Shown here piece after piece: positions 8,401 through 12,856 of a stretch of 12,856 bases of DNA. The notes under the pieces are model-generated. The model saw only the letters and a list, made by a program, of their open reading frames with translations, searched no databases and was not told where the DNA came from. The position numbers and the translations under genes were made by a program. Every line of letters begins with the position of its first letter. The stretch's first letter is position 1. Source of the stretch: Alphaproteobacteria bacterium. Lineage in GTDB: Bacteria > Pseudomonadota > Alphaproteobacteria > JANQSM01. Location of the stretch: the NCBI GenBank assembly GCA_028284025.1, contig JANQSM010000197.1, forward strand, positions 1-12,856. Reading direction: 5' to 3'.

Positions 8401-9025
8401 CAACACCACAATTTACAGTAAGGTAGGTACAGTGAACCTGCGTAATGGTCTGTCTGGAAATAACCATAAAACAAAATTGACAGTTAACACGCTGGAAAAT
8501 AAGGCTCGTCTACCTGGAAGTCATGAAAAATTGACAGTAATACAAAAAACCCATGCCGCGCCGGTCGTTGAAGTAGACCAGGACCCTACTCCGGTAACAC
8601 CACCGACACCAGAACCGGAAGTGGAAGAGACACCTGTTGTTGAGATTCCTGTCATCATCAATCAACCAAGACCTGAAATCAGGGTAACAACTGCAGAAGA
8701 ACGTGTTCTTTATGATCAAATTGCCCAGACGATTACGGTGAACAAAACAGTCCCAACATTCAAATCTAACCAAAACCCAATTACACAAACCGTACGAAGT
8801 TATAACCCAAGCAAAGGAAGTATAGGATCTGATAAACTGATTACCTTTGTACAACCTTCTGCGAATCTGGATCTAAAACCTCAAACACCTGATACCGTTG
8901 GACCAACTATCCCTTCCGCAGCCCCAAGTTCAAAAGCCGATTCAAAAACATCGACAAATTCAAACAACCCATTCCTGGATAACTCCTCTGAAGAGGTTGA
9001 AGAATCTTCCAATTCGGAAGAATAA
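5444..9025 (+). CDS. TpsA/FhaB-type filamentous haemagglutinin-like adhesin with 170-residue repeats
   Basis: This is a predicted large secreted beta-helical surface protein of 1193 residues from this start. A long basic N-region is followed by a hydrophobic core (LRYGVVLVNALGG) and a probable cleavage site after ALASA (about residue 56). Residues about 57-190 match the haemagglutination-activity (TPS secretion) domain: IEWDSFNIG, VEFVQPNSKSIALNRV, and the hallmark NPNGI at 139-143 followed by VNVGGLVATT. The rest is short beta-strand repeats, with a core of 170-residue units (DNA 6514-8310). The end is a Pro/Glu-rich linker (about residues 1045-1075) and a Ser/Asn/Glu-rich acidic tail ending SNSEE. 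I see no cysteine in the predicted protein, no LPxTG, no YadA anchor and no autotransporter barrel. Its TpsB partner should be elsewhere. Host-cell or surface adhesion is inferred from the family; the ligand is unknown. Confidence 0.88.
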   Translation: MKLGKIVKRGVNRMQDRADRNISPEHARVKHMLRYGVVLVNALGGMMYASTALASADLPVLDQVQSGEVSIQEAGKNMTINQASKKAIIEWDSFNIGQSNKVEFVQPNSKSIALNRVTGKNASTVRGRLDANGQIFLINPNGIMFTNTAKVNVGGLVATTADIKDNDFLSNQFKFEAPAKGSYVKNHGKITVKDAGLAALVAADVENKGVIRAELGKVELASGGAFTVDLYGDGKIQLALGKNSLSRIQNSGQIYAHGGQVFLSVHASQNIVNNIVNTSGIIEAHDVKNGKDGVIELVARNVQIGNRLKADDITITASNKITSSKDITAFDDIVMTAATEIDLKGNIIGNDKIDISLTKGGDLKTANITSHTGDITINNGDTSGDNHIKTGSLIAKAGKITVTAEDDLDVKGKIEAKEDVKFVSTEGDVNLSQVKSYKAQEDIIVNAKGNIVLKNARADQDVIAAAEGKITGEGNITAGRDIKFTSSKNAIDARNASFNAGDDAFLKANSDIRTKNVTAQDTVKVEATKGGDFLLANVTSKSGSVTIDNGDTSGDNMIRTGSLSAKEGSIKVTAEDDFEAQGKIESKNDTTIKSLEGDINLRKVSNYNVDEDLNLNAKGNIVLKNARADQDVIATAEGKITGEGNITAGRDIKFTSSKNAIDARNASFNAGDDAFLKANSDIRTKNVTAQDTVKVEATKGGDFLLANITSHTGDITINNGNTSGDNHIKTGSLIAKAGKIAVTAEDDFEAQGKIESKNDTTIKSLEGDINLRKVSNYNVDEDLNLNAKGNIVLKNARADQDVIATAEGKITGEGNITAGRDIKFTSSKNAIDARNASFNAGDDAFLKANSDIRTKNVTAQDTVKVEATKGGDFLLANVTSKSGSVTIDNGDTSGDNTVKVNNIKAVNGSIKVTAEDGLTLDRDAIAGKDLTLIALESDLNLTSAERLQSGNNITFDAGNKKRVILSKNTINAEKNVTFKNEAYVSGNTTIYSKVGTVNLRNGLSGNNHKTKLTVNTLENKARLPGSHEKLTVIQKTHAAPVVEVDQDPTPVTPPTPEPEVEETPVVEIPVIINQPRPEIRVTTAEERVLYDQIAQTITVNKTVPTFKSNQNPITQTVRSYNPSKGSIGSDKLITFVQPSANLDLKPQTPDTVGPTIPSAAPSSKADSKTSTNSNNPFLDNSSEEVEESSNSEE
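6514..6780 (+). repeat. Adhesin repeat unit 0 (partial, A-type)
   Basis: Only the second half of the 510-bp unit is present, beginning at the codons for TKGGD. It carries the A-type segment ITSHTGDITINNG, whose DNA at 6541-6660 differs from 7561-7680 at only 6 of 120 positions. Its last third (DLDVKGKIEAKEDVKFVSTEG) has diverged from the later units. Confidence 0.85.
6781..7290 (+). repeat. Adhesin 510-bp repeat unit 1 (complete, B-type)
   Basis: This unit begins at the codons for AKGNIVLKNARADQD and carries the B-type segment VTSKSGSVTIDNGDTSGDN. It is the reference unit. Positions 6841-7020 compared with 7861-8040 show 19 base differences and no amino-acid change. Confidence 0.92.
7291..7800 (+). 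repeat. Adhesin 510-bp repeat unit 2 (complete, A-type)
   Basis: This unit starts exactly 510 bp after unit 1. It has the same first half and the same last third (DDFEAQGKIESKNDTTIKS) as unit 1, but the middle carries the A-type segment of unit 0 (ITSHTGDITINNG). It therefore looks like a mosaic of its neighbours. Confidence 0.92.
7801..8310 (+). repeat. Adhesin repeat unit 3 (B-type, degenerate 3' part)
   Basis: The first about 310 bp are protein-identical to unit 1, including the B-type segment. After GDTSGDN the sequence diverges (TVKVNNIKAVNGSIKVTAEDGL) while keeping the register. The next degenerate unit starts at 8311 (codons for AGNKKRVILSKN), exactly 510 bp on. Confidence 0.85.
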
Positions 9026-9035
9026 AACCATACGC

Positions 9036-9971
9036 TTAAGAAGTAATGCTTAAAGATTTCCATAAATAAGGTGGTGCGCCAATTGCAATATCACTGATAT
9101 GCATATTGTCGGCCTTGCCAATCCGGTCTTCCAACCGGGCAAGAGATTTTTGAACAGAGCGCGTTACCGCACCATGAAAAAAAGGATCTGCCAATGCTTT
9201 CCAGTCCAGAAAATCATGCTGCTTTAATATCGGAAAAGTCTTTTTTAAATCGGGTAAAAACAAAGCCCGCAAGTTAGGCTGTATATTTCCTGACTTGCTA
9301 AAACGGGAAAAAGTTTTCTCTATCGCCTTTAGTGTGCGTTTCTCATAATATTTTCGCAAGGCACTTTGATACCAGTTTTTAAATAGATTCTGGGCAGCTG
9401 TTATTTCTTTGGTACCGGCCTCTACATCTCGCTGGTATGCCTTGGCCAACCACCGCCAGTCCGGCGATAACATCGCACCTTTCCATGCCATAACATCACC
9501 GTGTTTTTGTAACCGCCAGGATGCCCGAATAGCTTCCGTAGCGGCTAAAGCTTCCAAAAATAACATCAAGGTCACCTCACCCTGTGCGTCCAACATAACC
9601 GGAATTTGACCCTTTTTTTGAACTGGCATTAAAAACAGGCCGTGTAAATCCTGATAAAAATGCATCAACTCGTGCAACCAGGTATGGGATATAATTGCTA
9701 AACCAAAACGGTTAGAAAATTTAAATTCTGCAAGTAAATCGCCGTGCTCAACCTGTCTTAAAAAAGATTCTTGAAAGGCTTTGGATCCTGTATCAACTTC
9801 TGAAGCTACTGAAATGCCATAGGGGTGATAAGATCCAGCCTGCCCCCACCATTTAAACAAAATTTGGTAGCCGAATTTTTCCAGCTCCTCCATCACTGAG
9901 CAAAAAAAGGCATCCTTGCCAACCAATTGCACAAGAGCTTCCTGCCAGCAAGATTTGTGTTTTGTGATCAT
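9036..9971 (-). CDS. Putative zinc metallopeptidase with HExxH motif, family not recognised
   Basis: The 311-residue protein has no signal peptide or clear membrane helix, so it is probably cytosolic or exported by an unusual route. The central feature is HTWLHELMHFYQD: H100 and H104 as zinc ligands and E101 as catalytic base, in the HExxHxxQ form. About 36-42 residues further on, a helix FLEALAATEA offers E140 or E146 as third ligand, as in gluzincin-type enzymes. The C-terminal half is rich in Lys, Arg and aromatic residues. It may belong to one of the uncharacterised alphaproteobacterial putative metallopeptidase families (DUF6782 is a guess from memory). The start at 9971 has only GGGG very close to the ATG. 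It lies 57 bp after the Clp-like gene on the same strand and converges on the adhesin gene with only 10 bp between stops. The substrate is unknown. Confidence 0.72.
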   Translation of the reverse strand: MITKHKSCWQEALVQLVGKDAFFCSVMEELEKFGYQILFKWWGQAGSYHPYGISVASEVDTGSKAFQESFLRQVEHGDLLAEFKFSNRFGLAIISHTWLHELMHFYQDLHGLFLMPVQKKGQIPVMLDAQGEVTLMLFLEALAATEAIRASWRLQKHGDVMAWKGAMLSPDWRWLAKAYQRDVEAGTKEITAAQNLFKNWYQSALRKYYEKRTLKAIEKTFSRFSKSGNIQPNLRALFLPDLKKTFPILKQHDFLDWKALADPFFHGAVTRSVQKSLARLEDRIGKADNMHISDIAIGAPPYLWKSLSITS

Positions 9972-10028
9972 GTCCCCATGCTAATAGCATTTAGAGAACA
10001 GAGCTACATTTTTTAAAAAGAGGGTTTT
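9972..10028 (-). other. Short gap between the Clp-like ATPase and metallopeptidase genes
   Basis: The 57-bp gap contains an A/T-only inverted sequence (AAAAA-CCCTC-TTTTT on the minus strand) followed by an A run, and the ATGCTA palindrome. I see no strong terminator and no convincing promoter, so co-transcription of the two genes is plausible but unproven. Confidence 0.4.
9978..9990. repeat. Perfect inverted repeat ATGCTA-A-TAGCAT upstream of the metallopeptidase gene
   Basis: The 13-bp palindrome ends 6 bases before the metallopeptidase start codon. It lacks a following T run, so an operator or a translation-blocking hairpin is more likely than a terminator. Function is inferred from position only. 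Confidence 0.4.
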
Positions 10029-12856
10029 TTATTGTATACTTCCGCGGCACCTGCTACGGCGTAAAAATGCCGCTGCAAATAAAGGATCAATGCCAAAGGG
10101 AGAAGGTTTCCTTCCCAAAGGCGTGTGATAGTTTGCGGCACCTGCAGCAGTCTGATTACCCGTCGAAGCTGATCCTCCGCCTCTGTTACCAGATTGAGGT
10201 TTTAATTCAGCAGCGAAATGAGAATTTAAGCCTGATACATGAACTATCCCACCTTCTTCTTGCAAAGCTTGACCTTGAGAAAGAACCCAGTGAGAAAGAG
10301 GACTGATTAGTTGGGTTGCACACACCCGCTTCAGGTGCCGTGCCCCAAATTTTTCACAGTATCCCTCTTCCACAAGACCTTGTCTTGCTTCGGGAGATAT
10401 TTCAAGGCCAACCCCCCAACGTTTTTGAAGACGTTCACCAATAGCCGTTACTTCACGATCAACCAATTGCTCTATGACTTCCTGGTTTAATGGCTCATAG
10501 ACCACCCAACCATTCAACCGATTAAGAAATTCAGCAGGAAAAACACGCTCTAACATTTCAGCAGGTACGTTACTGGACATTAAAATAATGGTATTTCTGA
10601 ATGAAACTGTACGGCCCTTACCATCAACAAGTTCCCCTTCTTCCAGCACAGGAAGAAGAAGGTCGAATACATCTGGATGCGCTTTTTCAATTTCATCCAG
10701 CATAAGAACGCAATAAGGCTGCCGCCGGATAGCTCCTGTTAACTGCCCTTCTTTATCGTAACCAACGTATCCAGGGGGTGCCCCTACAAGCCTGGAGACA
10801 GAATGAGATTGCTGAAAGTCCGACATATCAATACGAACAAGAGCTTCTTCTGTACCATGCATAATTTCAGCTGTTGCCCGTGCTGTTTCAGTTTTCCCGA
10901 CACCAGTTGGCCCCAGAAATAGAAAACTTCCCAAAGGTTTTCTGGGATCCTGTAAACCAGCTTTTGCGCTGATAATACCATCTGCCACCTTATGAGTTGC
11001 TTCGTCTTGCCCCAAAACATGCCCAGGCAATTGGACCTTAAGATCAAGAAATTTCTCTGTATCATCTTTCTTCAAGAAGGAGGGGTCCAGATTTGCACTG
11101 ATAGCAACAGTTTCAATAACTGTATCTATGGTCAATACATTTTCATCTCCTATTTTTGCGCGCGCACATGCAGCATCAAGCTGTGTCAAAGCATTATCGG
11201 GCTGATGCATATTTGGTAAATAACGACTTGTAAGCTCAACAATTTGAACCAGTACTGCATCTGGAATTTTCACCCCATGATGATCTTGGAATCCGGCTTT
11301 TGACCCTTTTAAAATTTCTATGGTTTGCTCTGTCGTTGGAGGATCAATAGTAATGGTTTGGAATCGGCGATCTAACGCACCATCACCCTGAATATCTCTA
11401 GCGTACTCTTCCTGGGTTGTTGTGCCAACAACAAACAAATTACCCTCTGTCAGGTAAGGTTTTAGAAGCTGACCTGCACCAGGCGTCCCGCTTGCTGCGC
11501 CCGCTACAAGAGCGGCATGAATTTCATCCATACAAAGGATAATCTTTTCACCCGCCGCGTTGCGCTCTGCAACCCCTTCAATGATGGGGAGCAGAATGCC
11601 CTCAAAACCCCCACGGAACATAGCTTGAGGACCGCTGTTCATAGCATTTAAATCAATTGTGAAAATCCTGCTCCCCATAAGGGTATCGGGCACATTACCA
11701 TCCGCAACGACTTGCGCTAGACCCCCAAACAAAGCTGTTTTTCCCACACCTGGTTCCCCGATAAGAAGTGGGTTGCCCCGATTCCGCTGTAGCAGAACTG
11801 TAATCATTTGATCAATTTCACTCTGACGGCCAATAACAGGAGATACCCCTCCTTCTAAAGCAGCCTTGGTAAGGTCTTTTCCATATTTCTTCAGAAGTCC
11901 CTCAAACCGTTCATCACTGATCTTAAAACCTTTATCGTTACCTTTACCCTCCTCCTCTTCAACACTTTCCTGGGCCTTAGTGACCAGATCCGGCAATTCA
12001 TCCAACTTGTTTTCTTCAATCCCTGCAGTCACAAAAAGTGTGCGAATTTCATCCAGTTCAAGAAGCTCAATAAGAAGGCGCGAGGGTGCATGACGACTGT
12101 TGCCTTGATTGACAATATCAGCTGCTTCTTCAAGAAAATCCAATAATTCCTTTGATACAGTAACGTGATGGCGGAAACGCTCCTCACTACTGGCTTCGGG
12201 TTCCAATGCATCTGTCAGTCTCGTGTAAAACTTGGTGTAATCGGTTACTCCCAATTCTTTAAGGCGGGCGCGTACTTCCCAGTCCCCTAATAGATCGGGC
12301 AATAAATGTTTGACTTCTACCTCACGCTCCCGATTATCCTCTACACGCGCAACAGCGTTAAGAGCCAGATTGACAACTCTCTGTGGCGGCAAGCGGTAAG
12401 GTGCCTTATAATGATCAGGTGCGGGAAAACCATTTCGATAAAGCAGGTAGGATGTAAAATCACCTGACATTATCAGTACAAACTGTACAAGCTGAAACGG
12501 TGTTAAATTTATCCCAGCTTCTTTTTCCAAAGCATCTAGAATGCCCAAAGGGGTCGCACTAACGTCAAGAATCCGCTTCTGGAAATAGCTTATAAAATCA
12601 CGATGCTGTTCAAGCACAATGGCAAGCGTCAATACGGCTGGATGACCCTGACCTTGGAGAAAAGTAGACAGAGTTGCTTCAGTCAGAAGCTGTTTAACTT
12701 TACCTTTGGGACCTTTTTCCCGGTCCATATTCCCAGGGTACATGTAATCCCTAAGAAAACTCATAAGCTTCTCACAAGCCTCTTGATAGGCAGGATCAGT
12801 GGCCTGATGTTGACTATGTTCTATGAGCCTTTCAATTTGAACAACATACTCAGCCA
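10029..12856 (-). CDS. ClpA-like Hsp100 double AAA+ ATPase, 5' end beyond right edge
   Basis: This is a predicted hexameric ATP-driven protein unfoldase. Residues are numbered from the ATG at 12764, but the frame stays open for 30 more codons (AEYVVQIERLIEHS...) to the window edge, so the true start is probably outside. Two weak Clp_N-like repeats lie at about 128-180 and 203-262. The first AAA+ domain has Walker A GEPGVGKT (336-343), Walker B IILCMDE (408-414), a pore loop MFRGGFEG (382-389) and an arginine pair R466/R467. The second has Walker A GPTGVGKT (618-625), pore loop GYVGY (665-669), Walker B VLMLDE (686-691) and sensor-2 GAR (807-809). There is no ClpB/ClpC-type middle coiled coil. 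The segment between SSN (730-732) and FPAEFLNRL (742-750) is very short and lacks the ClpA/ClpX IGF/L loop, so ClpP docking is unlikely. A Gly/Ser/Ala-rich tail (about 855-911) is unusual. Confidence 0.88.
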   Translation of the reverse strand, partial: AEYVVQIERLIEHSQHQATDPAYQEACEKLMSFLRDYMYPGNMDREKGPKGKVKQLLTEATLSTFLQGQGHPAVLTLAIVLEQHRDFISYFQKRILDVSATPLGILDALEKEAGINLTPFQLVQFVLIMSGDFTSYLLYRNGFPAPDHYKAPYRLPPQRVVNLALNAVARVEDNREREVEVKHLLPDLLGDWEVRARLKELGVTDYTKFYTRLTDALEPEASSEERFRHHVTVSKELLDFLEEAADIVNQGNSRHAPSRLLIELLELDEIRTLFVTAGIEENKLDELPDLVTKAQESVEEEEGKGNDKGFKISDERFEGLLKKYGKDLTKAALEGGVSPVIGRQSEIDQMITVLLQRNRGNPLLIGEPGVGKTALFGGLAQVVADGNVPDTLMGSRIFTIDLNAMNSGPQAMFRGGFEGILLPIIEGVAERNAAGEKIILCMDEIHAALVAGAASGTPGAGQLLKPYLTEGNLFVVGTTTQEEYARDIQGDGALDRRFQTITIDPPTTEQTIEILKGSKAGFQDHHGVKIPDAVLVQIVELTSRYLPNMHQPDNALTQLDAACARAKIGDENVLTIDTVIETVAISANLDPSFLKKDDTEKFLDLKVQLPGHVLGQDEATHKVADGIISAKAGLQDPRKPLGSFLFLGPTGVGKTETARATAEIMHGTEEALVRIDMSDFQQSHSVSRLVGAPPGYVGYDKEGQLTGAIRRQPYCVLMLDEIEKAHPDVFDLLLPVLEEGELVDGKGRTVSFRNTIILMSSNVPAEMLERVFPAEFLNRLNGWVVYEPLNQEVIEQLVDREVTAIGERLQKRWGVGLEISPEARQGLVEEGYCEKFGARHLKRVCATQLISPLSHWVLSQGQALQEEGGIVHVSGLNSHFAAELKPQSGNRGGGSASTGNQTAAGAANYHTPLGRKPSPFGIDPLFAAAFLRRSRCRGSIQ

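Noticed and set aside
6349..8467. Several long minus-strand open frames inside the adhesin repeats
   Set aside because: They recur with the 510-bp period because the coding strand repeats. They are antisense shadows of a strongly conserved plus-strand frame.
9026..9060. Terminator between the convergent adhesin and metallopeptidase genes
   Set aside because: The only repeats are short A/T-rich CTTAA elements without a stable stem or T run, so I do not call a terminator.
10067..10306. Plus-strand 79-codon open frame
   Set aside because: It is antisense to the end of the Clp-like gene, with no ribosome-binding site or recognisable domain.

Overview
The window looks like a chromosomal segment of an alphaproteobacterium of moderate G+C content, possibly a host-associated lineage (Holosporales- or Rickettsiales-like; this is inference). 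The best support is the cytochrome oxidase pair. CtaC and CtaD are close to the alphaproteobacterial/mitochondrial aa3 type, and they lie head-to-head with tldD, a neighbour I recall from other alphaproteobacteria. I see no tRNA, rRNA, CRISPR array, insertion sequence, integrase or phage structural gene.

Layout. Positions 1-1381 (minus) hold ctaC and the first 168 codons of ctaD, which runs off the left edge. A 174-bp divergent intergenic region with two perfect inverted repeats separates them from tldD (1556-2977, plus). Next is a membrane-anchored or secreted lysozyme-fold protein (3054-3977, plus) with its own promoter and an intrinsic terminator. Positions 4036-5146 (minus) form a two-gene pyrimidine-salvage operon: a yeast FCY1-type cytosine deaminase followed by uracil phosphoribosyltransferase, together converting cytosine to uracil to UMP. 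A 297-bp AT-rich region (5147-5443) with a good minus-strand promoter and roughly helically phased A-tracts separates this operon from a large adhesin gene.

The adhesin (5444-9025, plus) is a cysteine-free TpsA/FhaB-type exoprotein with a long signal peptide, an NPNGI-containing haemagglutination domain, and an array of repeats with an exact 510-bp period. The repeats are almost invariant in protein but differ at many silent sites. No TpsB transporter gene is in the window. Converging on it from the right are an unrecognised HExxH putative metallopeptidase (9036-9971, minus) and, upstream on the same strand, a large ClpA-like double AAA+ ATPase (10029-12856, minus). The reading frame of the ATPase stays open to the right edge, so its 5' end is missing.

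How the genes work together. The cox genes encode the core of the terminal oxidase, TldD is half of a peptide-processing protease, and the deaminase and Upp form a clear metabolic pair. The Clp-like ATPase and the metallopeptidase may be co-transcribed. The ATPase lacks both the ClpB middle domain and the ClpP-docking loop, so its partner is unknown. The envelope and secreted proteins (adhesin, lysozyme) suit a host- or surface-associated life. I found no convincing evidence for a wholly new multi-gene system. The least explained parts are the Clp-like/metallopeptidase pair and the 510-bp repeat array.
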